Below are positions 17,024-26,269 of a stretch of 39,281 bases of DNA, one piece after another. This DNA is from Burkholderiales bacterium (GTDB lineage Bacteria > Pseudomonadota > Gammaproteobacteria > Burkholderiales > Burkholderiaceae_E). The stretch lies in contig QEVL01000022.1 in NCBI GenBank assembly GCA_003577305.1, forward strand, positions 1-39,281, given 5' to 3'. The first letter of the stretch is position 1. Every line of letters starts with the position of its first letter. The notes below the pieces were generated by a model. That model was given only the letters and a program-made list of their open reading frames with translations. It was not told the origin of the DNA and made no database searches. Position numbers and translations under genes: made by a program.

Positions 17024-17205
17024 CGACCCTGCAGTGTTCGACAAGGTCATATATTCCTTGAACCAATGCATTGCATCCAGGTCGCGGCTTCCTGCGTATC
17101 GCTGTTGTGATCGTCCCTCGTCGGACGAACCTGATGTGGTGCCTGCTGCGACCGAACTGAACTGAACGGTTCAGGATGCCGGCCTGCCGGCACAGGCGGG
17201 GTCCC
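17024..17205 (+). ncRNA. ssrS: 6S RNA
   Basis: It lies between zapA and the EVE gene, the usual position of ssrS. The 5' segment GACCCTGCAGTGTTCG can pair with the 3' segment GGCACAGGCGGGGTC to form the closing stem. Between them are the betaproteobacterial landmark GGTCATATATTCCTTGAACC and a long imperfect hairpin with a central bubble. 6S RNA mimics an open promoter and sequesters sigma70 RNA polymerase in stationary phase. The ends are set to about five bases. Confidence 0.85.
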
Positions 17206-17263
17206 TCTTCCCTTCGTCACTCGCTGCCGCCGCGCTGCGCGGCCACACCTTGTCCGCGCGACG

Positions 17264-17740
17264 ATGCCCGCCCGCTCCTGCTGGCTGATGAAGTCCGAGC
17301 CCGACGAATGCTCGGTCGACGACGCGCTGGCGATGCCGCGGCAGACGGTGCCGTGGTCGGGAGTGCGCAACTACCAGGCGCGCAATTTCATGCGCGACGC
17401 AATGCGGGTCGGCGACGGCGTGCTGTTCTACCACTCGAGCTGCGCGCAGCCGGGCATTGCCGGCGTCGGCGAGATCGCCTCCGCGCCGTATCCCGACGAG
17501 ACGCAGTTCGATCCGGCCTCGCCGTACTTCGATCCGAAGAGCACGCGCGAAGCGCCGCGCTGGGTGCTGGTCGACGTGCGCGTGCTGCGCAAGACACGGC
17601 TGCTCGGCATCGCGGAGCTGCGCGGGCACGCGGCGCTCGCCGACATGGCAGTGCTGCGTCGGGGCAACCGGCTGTCGATCACGCCGGTGACACCGGCCGA
17701 GTGGCGCTACCTGCAGCACCTGCTCGACGCGAAGCACTGA
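17264..17740 (+). CDS. EVE-domain protein
   Basis: A protein of 158 residues from ATG 17264. EVE domains are PUA-like folds thought to bind modified bases in DNA or RNA. The family signature is clear: CWLMKSEPDECSVDD at the start, then WSGVRNYQARNFMRDAMRVGDGVLFYHSSC. G-V-G-E-I-A-S and DPKSTREAPRWVLVDV follow, with a C-terminal ITPVTPAEW. The domain fills the whole protein, as in the human THYN1-like bacterial members. It follows 6S RNA on the same strand. Confidence 0.92.
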   Translation: MPARSCWLMKSEPDECSVDDALAMPRQTVPWSGVRNYQARNFMRDAMRVGDGVLFYHSSCAQPGIAGVGEIASAPYPDETQFDPASPYFDPKSTREAPRWVLVDVRVLRKTRLLGIAELRGHAALADMAVLRRGNRLSITPVTPAEWRYLQHLLDAKH

Positions 17741-17885
17741 CACGCGTCGCGGCAACCGTCAGCGGGCCGCAGCGGCGCGGGCGCGCGCCTTTGCTCGCAT
17801 CAACCTTGGACACGACGTGCGCGTGCGGAGTCGCGCCGCGCGGACGGTGCTACAGTTCACAGCTTCCCGACCGACAAGCACGCCG

Positions 17886-19229
17886 ATGAACGCGCCAAGC
17901 GAACTGCCCGACCTGTCCGCGCTGTGGATGCCGTTCACGGCGAACCGGGCCTTCAAGACGAAGCCGCGGCTGCTCGCCGGCGCGAGCGGCATGCACTACA
18001 CCGCGCTCGACGGCAGGCGCATCCTCGACGGCACCTCGGGCCTGTGGTGCGTGAATGCCGGCCACTGCCGCACCGAGATCGCCGACGCGATCGCGCGCCA
18101 GGCGCGCTCGCTCGATTACGCGCCCGGCTTCCAGCTCGGCCACCCCGATGCGTTCCGTGCCGCAGCCGGAATCGCCGCGCTGATGCCCGAAGGCCTCGAC
18201 CGGATCTTCTTCACCAATTCGGGCTCCGAGTCGGTCGACACGGCGCTCAAGATCGCGCTCGCCTACCACCGCGCGCGCGGCGAGGGGCAGCGCACGCGTT
18301 TCATCGGACGCGAGCGCGGCTACCACGGCGCCGGCTTCGGCGGCATCTCGGTAGGCGGCATCGTCGCCAACCGCAAGGCGTTCTCGGGCGCCCTGCTGCC
18401 CGCGATCGACCACCTGCCGCACACGCACCTGCCGCGCGACAACGCGTTCTCGCGCGGCCAGCCCGCCGTGGGCGCATATCTGGCCGACGAGCTCGAGCGG
18501 CTGGTGGCGCTGCACGATCCCTCGACCATCGCGGCAGTGATCGTCGAGCCGATGGCAGGCTCCACCGGCGTGCTGGTGCCGCCGGCCGGCTATCTCGAGC
18601 GGCTGCGCGCGATCACCAGCCGGCGCGGCATCCTGCTGATCTTCGACGAGGTGATCACCGCGTTCGGGCGCCTGGGCGCGGCCACCGCCGCCAGCGCGTT
18701 CGGCGTCACCCCCGACCTGATCACGCTCGCCAAGGGAATCAGCAACGGCGTGGTGCCGGCCGGCGCGGTCGCCGCGCGACGCCAGGTGCACGATGCGATC
18801 GTCGAGGCCACGCAGGGCGGCATCGAGTTCTTCCACGGCTACACCTATTCCGGACACCCGCTGGCGAGCGCCGCGATCCTCGCCACCCTCGATCTCTACC
18901 GGCGCGATGGCCTGTTCGAGCGCGCGCGCAGCCTCGCCGCGCTGTTCGAAGACGCGGCCCACGCGCTGCGCACCGCGCCGCACGTGATCGACGTGCGCAA
19001 CCTCGGCCTGGCGGCCGGCATCGAGCTCGCCCCGCGCGACGGCGCGCCCGGCGCGCGCGCGACCGAAGCGTTCCAGCGCTGCTTCGAGCGCGGCCTGCTC
19101 GTCCGCGTGACCGGCGACGTGATCGCGCTCGCCCCGCCGCTGATCGTCGAGGCCGACCAGATCGCGTGGATGTTCGAGACGCTGCGCGAGGTGCTCGGCG
19201 AAATCGACGCGGGCGCTGGCCGGGCCTGA
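17886..19229 (+). CDS. Omega-aminotransferase (beta-alanine:pyruvate type)
   Basis: A protein of 447 residues from ATG 17886. It is a class III PLP-dependent transaminase moving an omega-amino group, typically from beta-alanine or a similar amine to pyruvate. It has FFTNSGSESVDTALKIA, GRERGYHGAG, the PLP-contacting LIFDEVITAFGRLGA (Asp254) and the Schiff-base lysine in LAKGISNG (Lys283). The N-terminal LWMPFTANRAFK is typical of beta-alanine:pyruvate transaminases. Product would be malonate semialdehyde. matB lies 0.9 kb downstream, converging on it. Substrate specificity cannot be settled from sequence. Confidence 0.88.
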   Translation: MNAPSELPDLSALWMPFTANRAFKTKPRLLAGASGMHYTALDGRRILDGTSGLWCVNAGHCRTEIADAIARQARSLDYAPGFQLGHPDAFRAAAGIAALMPEGLDRIFFTNSGSESVDTALKIALAYHRARGEGQRTRFIGRERGYHGAGFGGISVGGIVANRKAFSGALLPAIDHLPHTHLPRDNAFSRGQPAVGAYLADELERLVALHDPSTIAAVIVEPMAGSTGVLVPPAGYLERLRAITSRRGILLIFDEVITAFGRLGAATAASAFGVTPDLITLAKGISNGVVPAGAVAARRQVHDAIVEATQGGIEFFHGYTYSGHPLASAAILATLDLYRRDGLFERARSLAALFEDAAHALRTAPHVIDVRNLGLAAGIELAPRDGAPGARATEAFQRCFERGLLVRVTGDVIALAPPLIVEADQIAWMFETLREVLGEIDAGAGRA

Positions 19230-19268
19230 GCGCCACACCACCGTGAACGCGCCGCCGCTGCCGGCCCG

Positions 19269-20075
19269 ATGACTCTCGACCTCATAGGGTGGTTCCTGCT
19301 GATGGGCGCCGCCACCGGCTTCGCAGCGGGGCTGCTCGGCATCGGCGGCGGCATGGTGATGGTGCCGTTCATCACCATGCTGCTCACGAGCAAGGGCTTC
19401 CCGACCGAATTCATCGTCAAGGCGGCGATCGCCACCTCGCTCACCACGATCCTGTTCACCTCGGTCTCGAGCGTGCGCGCGCACGTGCAACGCGGCGCGG
19501 TGCGCTGGGACATCGCCATGACGCTGGCGCCCGGCATCATGGTCGGCGCGATCGCCGGCGCGCAGGTCGCCGCGGCGCTGCGCGGCAGCGTGCTGTCGGT
19601 CGGGTTCGGCGGGTTCGTCGCGCTGATGGCCACGCGGATGCTGCTCGAGCGCCCTCGCAGCGCGCACGGCACGCTGCCTGGCAGCGCCGGGCGCTTCGGA
19701 ATGGGCGTGGCGATCGGGTTGGCGTCCGCGATCGTCGGCGCGGGCGGCGGCTTCATCACCGTGCCGTTCCTCACCCGCGCACGGGTGAAGATCCACGAGG
19801 CCGTCGCGACCAGCGCCGCCTGCGGGTTTCCGATCGCGCTGGCCGGCACCGTCGGCTACGTCTACGCCGGATGGGGGCTCGACCTGCCGGCAGGCACCGT
19901 CGGCTACATCTACGTTCCGGCGCTGGCGTCGATCGTCGCCACCAGCGTGCTGACCGCACCGCTGGGTGCACGCGTCGCGCACGCGATGGACGTGAGCAGG
20001 CTCAGGACCCTGTTCGCGATGCTGCTCTACGCTCTGGCCGCCTACATGCTCTGGAAGGGCCTGTACGGACACTGA
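19269..20075 (+). CDS. TauE/SafE-family anion exporter
   Basis: A protein of 268 residues with about eight membrane segments in two related halves. Each half carries the family's Gly-rich helix: FAAGLLGIGGGMVMVPF near residue 20 and SAIVGAGGGFITVPFL near 160. Members export sulfite, sulfoacetate or other small organic anions. It starts 39 bases after the aminotransferase on the same strand and may be co-transcribed. The substrate is unknown. Confidence 0.88.
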   Translation: MTLDLIGWFLLMGAATGFAAGLLGIGGGMVMVPFITMLLTSKGFPTEFIVKAAIATSLTTILFTSVSSVRAHVQRGAVRWDIAMTLAPGIMVGAIAGAQVAAALRGSVLSVGFGGFVALMATRMLLERPRSAHGTLPGSAGRFGMGVAIGLASAIVGAGGGFITVPFLTRARVKIHEAVATSAACGFPIALAGTVGYVYAGWGLDLPAGTVGYIYVPALASIVATSVLTAPLGARVAHAMDVSRLRTLFAMLLYALAAYMLWKGLYGH

Positions 20076-20095
20076 ACGCGCGACGCGCGCGCGGC

Positions 20096-21613
20096 TCACC
20101 CGGCGCAGCGTTCGCGCAGCAGGTTCTTCTGCACCTTGCCCATCGTGTTGCGCGGCAACTCCTCGACGAAGTGCACCCGCCTGGGCACCTTGAAGCCGGC
20201 GATGCGTCCCTTCAGCGCCGCGATGATCGCCGCCTCGTCGAGCCTGGCTCCCGGTTTCGCCACCACCACCGCGGTGACCGCCTCGCCGAAGTCGCGGTGC
20301 GGCACGCCGATCACCGCCGACTCGAGCACCCCGTCCATTTCGTCGAGATACGACTCGATCTCCTTCGGGTAGACGTTGTAGCCGCCGGTGATGATCAGGT
20401 CCTTGCTGCGCCCGACGATCGACAGATAGCCGTTGGCATCCCACCTGCCCATGTCGCCGGTGCGGAAGAAGCCGTCGGCGGTGAACTCTTCCTTCGTCTT
20501 CTCGGGCATCCGCCAGTAGCCGGAAAACACGTTCGGCCCGCGCACCTGGATTGCGCCGATCTCGCCGGTCGCGCAGGCGAGCCCGGCGTCGTCGACCACG
20601 CGCACCTCGACGCCGGGCAGCGGCAGGCCGACGGTTCCGGCCACGCGGTTGCCGTCGTAGGAGTTGGAAGTGAGCATCGCGGTCTCGCTCATGCCGTAGC
20701 GCTCGAGAATGCGCTGGCCGGTGCGCTCCTCGAACTGCCTGAACGTGTCGGGCAGCAGCGGCGCCGATCCCGAGACGAACAGCCGCACGTTGCGGCACGT
20801 GTGCGCGCCGAAGCCGGGTTCGTCGAGCAGGCGCACGTACATCGTGGGTACGCCCATGAAGACCGTCGCGCGCGGCAGCAGACCGATCGCTTCCTTCGCG
20901 TCGAAGCGCGCGCGCCAGATCATCGTGCTGCCCGACAGCAGCGCGCCGTGGATCGCGACGAACAGGCCGTGCACGTGGAAGATCGGCAGCATGTGCAGCA
21001 GCACGTCGCCGGCGCGCCAGCGCCAGCATGTGTGCAGCGTGCGCGCATTGCTGGCGATGTTGCCGTGCGAGAGCATCGCACCCTTGCTGCGCCCGGTGGT
21101 GCCCGAGGTGTAGACGATGCAGGCGAGGTCTTCGGCGCGGCTGCGCACGGTCGCGAAGCGGTCGCGCTCGCGCGCGGCGGCTTCGAGCAGCGTGCCGTCG
21201 CGGCCCGCGCCCAGCGTGAACAGGTGCGGCACGCGATGGCGCCGCCGGATCGGTTCGATCCAGTCGAGGTTCGCCGGGCTGCACACCACCACCGACGGCT
21301 CGGCATCGCCGACGAAGTAGTCGATCTCGGCAGCCTGGTAGGCGGTGTTCAGCGGCAGGAAGACGTGGCCGGCGCGCAGCGTCGCGAGGTACAGCAGCAC
21401 CGCCTCGGGCGACTTGTCGACCTGCACCGCGATCCGCGCGCCCGCTGGAAGCTTCAGCCCTTTCAGCAGGTTGGCGATCATCGCGCTCGCGCGCTCGACG
21501 TCGGCCCAGCTGTACCAGGCCGCCTCGCCCGCGTCGATGCAGCAGCGGCTGCGATCGGTCGGAAACCCGGCCGAAAGGATCGCGTAGAGGTTGTCGTTGT
21601 CGCGCTCCGGCAT
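20096..21613 (-). CDS. matB: Malonyl-CoA synthetase (malonate-CoA ligase)
   Basis: A protein of 505 residues from ATG 21613, with GGGAGG seven to eight bases upstream. It is an ANL-superfamily adenylating enzyme that makes malonyl-CoA from malonate, CoA and ATP. The P-loop YTSGTTGRSKG lies at 168-178. Further on are MLPIFHVHGLF, GYWRMPEKTKEEF, TGDMGRWDANGYLSIVGRSKD and the catalytic lysine in PRNTMGKVQKN. The HVHGLF segment and C-terminus are those of MatB rather than acetyl-CoA synthetase. It lies 38 bases downstream of lgt on the same strand and converges on the TauE gene. Confidence 0.87.
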   Translation of the reverse strand: MPERDNDNLYAILSAGFPTDRSRCCIDAGEAAWYSWADVERASAMIANLLKGLKLPAGARIAVQVDKSPEAVLLYLATLRAGHVFLPLNTAYQAAEIDYFVGDAEPSVVVCSPANLDWIEPIRRRHRVPHLFTLGAGRDGTLLEAAARERDRFATVRSRAEDLACIVYTSGTTGRSKGAMLSHGNIASNARTLHTCWRWRAGDVLLHMLPIFHVHGLFVAIHGALLSGSTMIWRARFDAKEAIGLLPRATVFMGVPTMYVRLLDEPGFGAHTCRNVRLFVSGSAPLLPDTFRQFEERTGQRILERYGMSETAMLTSNSYDGNRVAGTVGLPLPGVEVRVVDDAGLACATGEIGAIQVRGPNVFSGYWRMPEKTKEEFTADGFFRTGDMGRWDANGYLSIVGRSKDLIITGGYNVYPKEIESYLDEMDGVLESAVIGVPHRDFGEAVTAVVVAKPGARLDEAAIIAALKGRIAGFKVPRRVHFVEELPRNTMGKVQKNLLRERCAG

Positions 21614-21651
21614 CTCTGGCCCCTCCCGATCTCCCAAAGCCGCCCCGCCTG

Positions 21652-22455
21652 CTACGAGCCGCTCGCAACCGGCCGGCGGCGTGCCCAGGCCAACAGCGCC
21701 AGCCCGGCGACGAACATCGGCAGGCACAGCCACTGCCCCATCGTGAGATCGAGCGCCTGAAGGCCGAGGAACGCATCGGGCTCGCGCGCGAACTCGGCGG
21801 CGAAGCGCAGTACCGCGTAGCCGATCAGGAACGTGCCGGAGACCGCGCCGACCGGCCGCGGCCTGGCCGAGTACCACCACAGCAGCGCGAACAGCAGCAG
21901 CCCTTCGCCGGCAAACTGGTAGAGCTGCGACGGATGCCGCGGCAGCGCGTCGACCTGCGGGAATACCATCGCCCACGGCAGGTCGGTCGGGCGGCCCCAC
22001 AACTCGCCGTTGATGAAGTTGCCGACGCGCCCGGCGGCCAGTCCGATCGGCACCAGCGGCGCCACGAAATCGGTCACGGGCAGGAACGGCCGCCCGCCGC
22101 GCCGGCAGAACAGCCAGGCTGCCGCGATCGCGCCCAGCATGCCGCCGTGAAACGACATGCCGCCCTGCCAGATCGCGAGCACTTCGAGCGGATGCGCCAG
22201 GTAGTAGCCGGGCTTGTAGAAGAGCACGTAACCCAGGCGTCCGCCCAGCACCACCCCCAGCGCGCCGAAGAAGAGCAGGTCTTCGAGATCGCGCGGCGAC
22301 AGCCCGCTGGACTGCGCGAATGCCGGTTGCTGCAGGCGCCGGCGCCCGAGCAGGAAGAAAGCCGCAAAGGCCACCAGGTACATCAGGCCGTACCAGCGCA
22401 CCGCGACTGGGCCGAGGCTGAAGGCGACGGGATCGAACCGGGGATGGATCAGCAT
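21652..22455 (-). CDS. lgt: Lgt, phosphatidylglycerol:prolipoprotein diacylglyceryl transferase
   Basis: A protein of 267 residues, an inner-membrane enzyme that adds diacylglycerol to the lipobox cysteine. Seven or so membrane helices can be traced. The Lgt signature [15 protein letters not shown] is present, as is the catalytic-region [11 protein letters not shown] and the N-terminal [13 protein letters not shown]. Its length is typical. The gene is divergent from bfr and is followed by matB on the same strand. Confidence 0.95.
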   Translation of the reverse strand: MLIHPRFDPVAFSLGPVAVRWYGLMYLVAFAAFFLLGRRRLQQPAFAQSSGLSPRDLEDLLFFGALGVVLGGRLGYVLFYKPGYYLAHPLEVLAIWQGGMSFHGGMLGAIAAAWLFCRRGGRPFLPVTDFVAPLVPIGLAAGRVGNFINGELWGRPTDLPWAMVFPQVDALPRHPSQLYQFAGEGLLLFALLWWYSARPRPVGAVSGTFLIGYAVLRFAAEFAREPDAFLGLQALDLTMGQWLCLPMFVAGLALLAWARRRPVASGS

Positions 22456-22587
22456 CGCTCTATTGTTGCACGCCGACCGCGTCGGTACCGGGCTGCGTGG
22501 TCACGCGGGCCGATCGTGGTCAATGCGGCCGGTACCACGCGCCCGCCGGCATAATGCAGCATCGATCCGCCGGGGAGGAGACGCGTG

Positions 22588-23070
22588 ATGAAGGGCGACA
22601 AGAAGGTCATCGACTGGCTGAACAGGCAACTGAAGAACGAGCTGACCGCGATCAACCAGTATTTCCTGCATGCACGGATCTTCGGCCACTGGGGCCTGCC
22701 GGGGCTGGAGAAGTTCGAGCACGACGAATCGATCGGCGAAATGAAGCACGCCGATGCGCTGATCAGGCGCATCCTGATGCTCGAAGGCCTGCCCAACCTG
22801 CAGGACATCGGCAAGCTGAACATCGGCGAGAACACCGAGGAGATCCTGAACGCCGACCTCGCGCTCGAGCGTTCGGTGCTGCCGACGGTGAAGGCGGGCA
22901 TCGCGCACTGCGAGAGCGTCGGCGACTACGTCTCACGCGAACTCCTGGTGGCGATCCTCGACGACTCGGAAGAGCACGTCGACTTCCTCGAGACGCAACT
23001 CGAACTCATCGGCAAGGTGGGCCTGCAGAACTACCAGCAGGCCCACATGGGCAGGAGCGCGGCTTCCTGA
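22588..23070 (+). CDS. bfr: Bacterioferritin
   Basis: A protein of 160 residues from ATG 22588, with GGAGGAG upstream; a GTG one codon earlier is possible. Bacterioferritin forms a 24-mer shell that oxidises and stores iron and binds haem. It has [20 protein letters not shown], the ferroxidase ligands Glu18 (NELTAINQ), Glu51 with H54 (GEMKHAD) and [10 protein letters not shown] in helix D, and a Met at residue 52 in the haem-ligand position. It converges on bfd, whose product releases the stored iron. Confidence 0.95.
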   Translation: MKGDKKVIDWLNRQLKNELTAINQYFLHARIFGHWGLPGLEKFEHDESIGEMKHADALIRRILMLEGLPNLQDIGKLNIGENTEEILNADLALERSVLPTVKAGIAHCESVGDYVSRELLVAILDDSEEHVDFLETQLELIGKVGLQNYQQAHMGRSAAS

Positions 23071-23088
23071 AGCCGCTGCCGCGGCGTC

Positions 23089-23295
23089 TCAGGCGCAGGC
23101 GCAGTCGGTGCCGCCGCAGCAGCCCCGGCTCGTGCTCGCGTGCTGGTCGATCAATTCGCGCACCTGCCGCGAGCACTTGCCGCAGCACTCGCCGGTGCCG
23201 AGTTCGGCGCGCACTTCCGCCATCGAACTGGCACCCTCGCTGATGACGGCGCGGATCTGACGATCCGAGACGGCGCGGCAAATGCAGACGATCAT
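23089..23295 (-). CDS. bfd: Bacterioferritin-associated ferredoxin
   Basis: A protein of 68 residues. Bfd carries a [2Fe-2S] cluster and reduces iron inside bacterioferritin for release. The four ligands fit CxC-x31-CxxC: Cys4, Cys6, Cys38 and Cys41 (MIVCICRAVS and GECCGKC). A Cys-rich tail (RGCCGGTDCACA) is longer than usual and adds five cysteines. It is tail-to-tail with bfr, 18 bases apart, and divergent from ilvD. Confidence 0.93.
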   Translation of the reverse strand: MIVCICRAVSDRQIRAVISEGASSMAEVRAELGTGECCGKCSRQVRELIDQHASTSRGCCGGTDCACA

Positions 23296-23359
23296 GGCCC
23301 GGCGTTCCTTCGATGGACGATGGGTGCGGAATCCTTGCTCCCGATCTCGATCCCAATCG

Positions 23360-23390
23360 CTTAATGCGAATCGATCTTGTTTAGATTAAG
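23360..23390. promoter_or_regulatory. A/T-rich inverted repeat in the bfd-ilvD divergent region
   Basis: CTTAAT and ATTAAG flank a 19-base spacer, in a stretch far more A/T-rich than its surroundings. It lies 65 bases upstream of bfd. It could be a promoter core or an iron-responsive operator, but the match to the Fur consensus is poor. Confidence 0.35.
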
Positions 23391-23579
23391 ACAAATCCGG
23401 CGAACGCGCAAGCGCCAGACGGCCGTCCGAAGACCCCGGGGCGGCGCGCTGCGGCGGGCCTGGTTGCGGCCGGCTCCGGCCCCGGGAAACGATTCCGGTA
23501 TCGCAATGCCGGATTCGGCCGTCGCCGCCCCGGCCGCTTGCTACACTCGCCGCCGAAGCCGCTGAATGATCCGGACACC

Positions 23580-25259
23580 ATGACCACCAACCGCCGCAGC
23601 CGCAACATCACCGAAGGCGTCGCCCGCGCCCCGAACCGCTCGATGTTCTACGCGATGGGGTACAAGCGCGGCGACTTCGCCAACCCGATGATCGGCGTGG
23701 CCAACGGCCACAGCACGATCACCCCGTGCAACTCGGGCCTGCAGGTGCTCGCCGACGCCGCGGTCGCCGCGATCAGGGCGGCCGGTGCCAATGCACAGGT
23801 CTTCGGTACCCCCACGATCTCCGACGGTATGGCCATGGGCACCGAGGGCATGAAGTACTCGCTGGTCTCGCGCGAGGTGATTTCCGACTGCGTCGAGACC
23901 TCGGTACAGGGCCAGTGGATGGACGGCGTGCTGGTGATCGGCGGCTGCGACAAGAACATGCCCGGCGGCATGATGGGCATGCTGCGCGCCAACGTGCCGT
24001 CGATCTACGTCTACGGCGGCACGATCAAGGCCGGACACTGGAAGGGCAAGGACCTGAACATCGTGTCGGTGTTCGAGGCGGTGGGCGAGTTCTCGCGCGG
24101 CCGCATGACCGAGGAGGACTTCTGCGGCATCGAGGAGCACGCGATTCCGGGCACCGGCTCGTGCGGCGGCATGTACACCGCCAACACGATGTCCTCCTCG
24201 TTCGAGGCACTCGGCATGAGCCTGCTGGGCTCTTCCACCATGGCCAACCCCGACGCGGAGAAGGTCGAGTCCGCCGAGCAGTCCGCGCGCGTGCTGATCC
24301 GCGCGGTGCGCGACGACCTGAAGCCGCGCGACATCGTCACGCGCAAGTCGATCGAGAACGCGGTGGCGCTGATCATGGCTGTGGGCGGCTCCACCAACGC
24401 GGTGCTGCACTACCTGGCGATCGCGCACGCGGCCGGGGTCGAGTGGACGATCGACGACTTCGAGCGCGTGCGCAGGCGCGTGCCGGTCATCTGCGACCTC
24501 AAGCCCTCGGGGAGGTACCTGGCCACCGACCTGCACCGTGCCGGCGGCATCCCGCAGGTGCTGAAGATCCTGCTCGAGGCGGGAATGATCCACGGCGACT
24601 GCATGACGATCACCGGGCGCACGCTGGCCGAAGAGCTGAAGGACGTGCCGGTGGCGCCACGCGCCGAGCAGGACGTGATTTTCCCGATCGACAAGGCGCT
24701 GTACCCTGAGGGCCACCTCGCGATCCTCAAGGGCAACCTGTCGCCCGAGGGAAGCGTCGCCAAGATCACCGGCCTGAAAAACCCGGTCATCACCGGGCCG
24801 GCGCGCGTCTTCGACGACGAGCAGAGCGCGCTCGCGGCCATCCTCGACGGCCGGATCGTCGCTGGTGACGTGATGGTGCTGCGCTACCTCGGCCCGCGTG
24901 GCGCGCCGGGCATGCCCGAGATGCTCGCGCCCACCTCCGCGATCATCGGCGCCGGTCTCGGCGAATCGGTCGGCCTGGTCACCGACGGCAGGTTCTCCGG
25001 CGGCACCTGGGGCATGGTGGTCGGGCACGTCGCGCCCGAGGCCGCTGCCGGCGGTCCGATCGCACTGGTGCGCGAAGGCGATTCGATCACGATCGACGCG
25101 CACCGGCTGGTGCTGCAGCTCGAAGTCGACGAGCACGAACTGGCACGGCGCAGGGCGACGTGGCAGCCACCGGCGCCACGCTACACGCGCGGAGTACTCG
25201 CGAAGTTCTACAGGCTCGCCGCCAGCGCGAGCCGCGGTGCAGTGCTCGATGACTTCTGA
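23580..25259 (+). CDS. ilvD: Dihydroxy-acid dehydratase
   Basis: A protein of 559 residues from ATG 23580. IlvD dehydrates 2,3-dihydroxy acids in valine, isoleucine and leucine synthesis. Cluster ligands can be placed at Cys50 ([10 protein letters not shown]), Cys123 ([10 protein letters not shown]) and Cys195 ([14 protein letters not shown]). The C-terminal [12 protein letters not shown] substrate loop is intact. The 559-residue type with these three cysteines is the short IlvD/EDD form common in Burkholderiales. It stands alone, divergent from bfd and convergent with the Trp-rich small protein. Confidence 0.95.
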   Translation: MTTNRRSRNITEGVARAPNRSMFYAMGYKRGDFANPMIGVANGHSTITPCNSGLQVLADAAVAAIRAAGANAQVFGTPTISDGMAMGTEGMKYSLVSREVISDCVETSVQGQWMDGVLVIGGCDKNMPGGMMGMLRANVPSIYVYGGTIKAGHWKGKDLNIVSVFEAVGEFSRGRMTEEDFCGIEEHAIPGTGSCGGMYTANTMSSSFEALGMSLLGSSTMANPDAEKVESAEQSARVLIRAVRDDLKPRDIVTRKSIENAVALIMAVGGSTNAVLHYLAIAHAAGVEWTIDDFERVRRRVPVICDLKPSGRYLATDLHRAGGIPQVLKILLEAGMIHGDCMTITGRTLAEELKDVPVAPRAEQDVIFPIDKALYPEGHLAILKGNLSPEGSVAKITGLKNPVITGPARVFDDEQSALAAILDGRIVAGDVMVLRYLGPRGAPGMPEMLAPTSAIIGAGLGESVGLVTDGRFSGGTWGMVVGHVAPEAAAGGPIALVREGDSITIDAHRLVLQLEVDEHELARRRATWQPPAPRYTRGVLAKFYRLAASASRGAVLDDF

Positions 25260-25260
25260 A

Positions 25261-25306
25261 CATTTCAGCCGCGCGCACCAGGCTCGGCACGGGTGCGGCT
25301 GAAATG
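25261..25306. terminator. Hairpin between convergent ilvD and Trp-rich gene
   Basis: Perfect 12-base arms, CATTTCAGCCGC and GCGGCTGAAATG, begin directly after the ilvD stop and end one base before the stop of the opposite gene. The A/U pairs at the base of the stem suit bidirectional termination. No separate U-tract follows. Confidence 0.6.
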
Positions 25307-25307
25307 C

Positions 25308-25571
25308 TCAGGAACCCGAGCCGCTGCGACGCCCCGATGCGGCACCGCCCTGGGCCGGAAACTGGGCCTCGACGCGTTGCTTGCGCAGCTTCGCGTAGTT
25401 GTCCTCGACGCGCTTGCGCCGATCCAGGCCGAACAGCGGCTCGATAAGTTCGAACCAGGCGAACGCCAGCGCCAGCGGCAACAGGACCCACCACCATGAC
25501 CACTGCCCGAAGGGGCCGATTTCCAGCCACTTCAGGACGATCAGCAAGGCTCCGATCCAGACGAACGGCAT
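25308..25571 (-). CDS. Small Trp-rich membrane protein (TIGR04438-like)
   Basis: A protein of 87 residues from ATG 25571. Two membrane helices are evident: FVWIGALLIVLKWLEIG and a second with WSWWWVLLPLALAFAWF. Between and after them are IEPLFGLDRR and the basic KRVEDNYAKLRKQRV. This matches the Burkholderiales small Trp-rich family of unknown function. It ends one base from the ilvD hairpin. Confidence 0.75.
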   Translation of the reverse strand: MPFVWIGALLIVLKWLEIGPFGQWSWWWVLLPLALAFAWFELIEPLFGLDRRKRVEDNYAKLRKQRVEAQFPAQGGAASGRRSGSGS

Positions 25572-25739
25572 GGGATGCGACGGTTGCGCTCGGAGCAACC
25601 AATGTGCCGCAGCACGGCACCAGCGTCTGTGCCGGCCGGCCGGGCGGTGGCCGCCGGGGTGTCAACGGCGGGCGCACCGGAGCGTTATCGAGCCTGACGA
25701 GCCACACACCCGATCGGTTCCCATCCTGACGGAGATTCC

Positions 25740-26051
25740 ATGAAGCACTTCGCGTCCCTGAGCCTCGCCGCCGTTCTCGCCTGCGCCTCGGGCGCGGCGC
25801 TTGCGAGCGCCGAACTGGCCAAGGCCAGAAACTGCACCGCCTGCCACGCTTCCGACAAGAAGCTGATCGGCCCGGCCTACAAGGACGTCGCGGCGAAATA
25901 CGCCAACGACAAGGACGCGGTGGCCAGGCTCACGAAGAAGGTCCGCGAAGGCGGCGTCGGCGTCTGGGGCCAGATCCCGATGCCGGCCAATCCGCAGGTG
26001 TCCGCCGACGAGGCCGACAAGCTGGTCAAGTGGGTGCTGTCGCACAAGTGA
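25740..26051 (+). CDS. Small periplasmic class I cytochrome c (c551/c5 type)
   Basis: A protein of 103 residues. A signal peptide (residues 1-23, ending ALAS-A) leads to a mature domain of about 80 residues. The haem site is CTACH (Cys32, Cys35, His36), and the axial Met is probably Met81 in QIPMPANPQVS. It would carry electrons in the periplasm, for example to a terminal oxidase or peroxidase. It appears to be a single gene, separated from the downstream liv remnant by a strong terminator. Confidence 0.92.
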   Translation: MKHFASLSLAAVLACASGAALASAELAKARNCTACHASDKKLIGPAYKDVAAKYANDKDAVARLTKKVREGGVGVWGQIPMPANPQVSADEADKLVKWVLSHK

Positions 26052-26209
26052 CGCACGGCTCCCGTCCGTCAGGCCGCCCGGCCCACTGATCGCCGCGCGC
26101 ACGCGCGCGGCCGCGCACATCGCTAGATTCAGGCTGCGGGGCGGTGGTTGCGCTCCGCGACAGGCCTCCTCTCCCAGCCGCGCAACGATTTTTTCCTCCC
26201 TGGCTGGTT

Positions 26210-26238
26210 CGCCCCGGTTCGCCCGGGGCGCTTTTTTT
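26210..26238 (+). terminator. Strong intrinsic terminator
   Basis: A stem of CGCCCCGG and CCGGGGCG around a five-base loop is followed by CTTTTTTT. It lies about 160 bases after the cytochrome stop and 30 bases before the truncated livH. It would block read-through into the remnant. Confidence 0.85.
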
Positions 26239-26269
26239 CCCCGGGATAACCCGCGGCCAAACCGCGCGC

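Noticed and set aside
17850..21776. A minus-strand open frame of 1308 codons
   Set aside because: It is antisense to the aminotransferase and TauE genes and out of frame with matB and lgt. Very high G+C makes such long frames without function.
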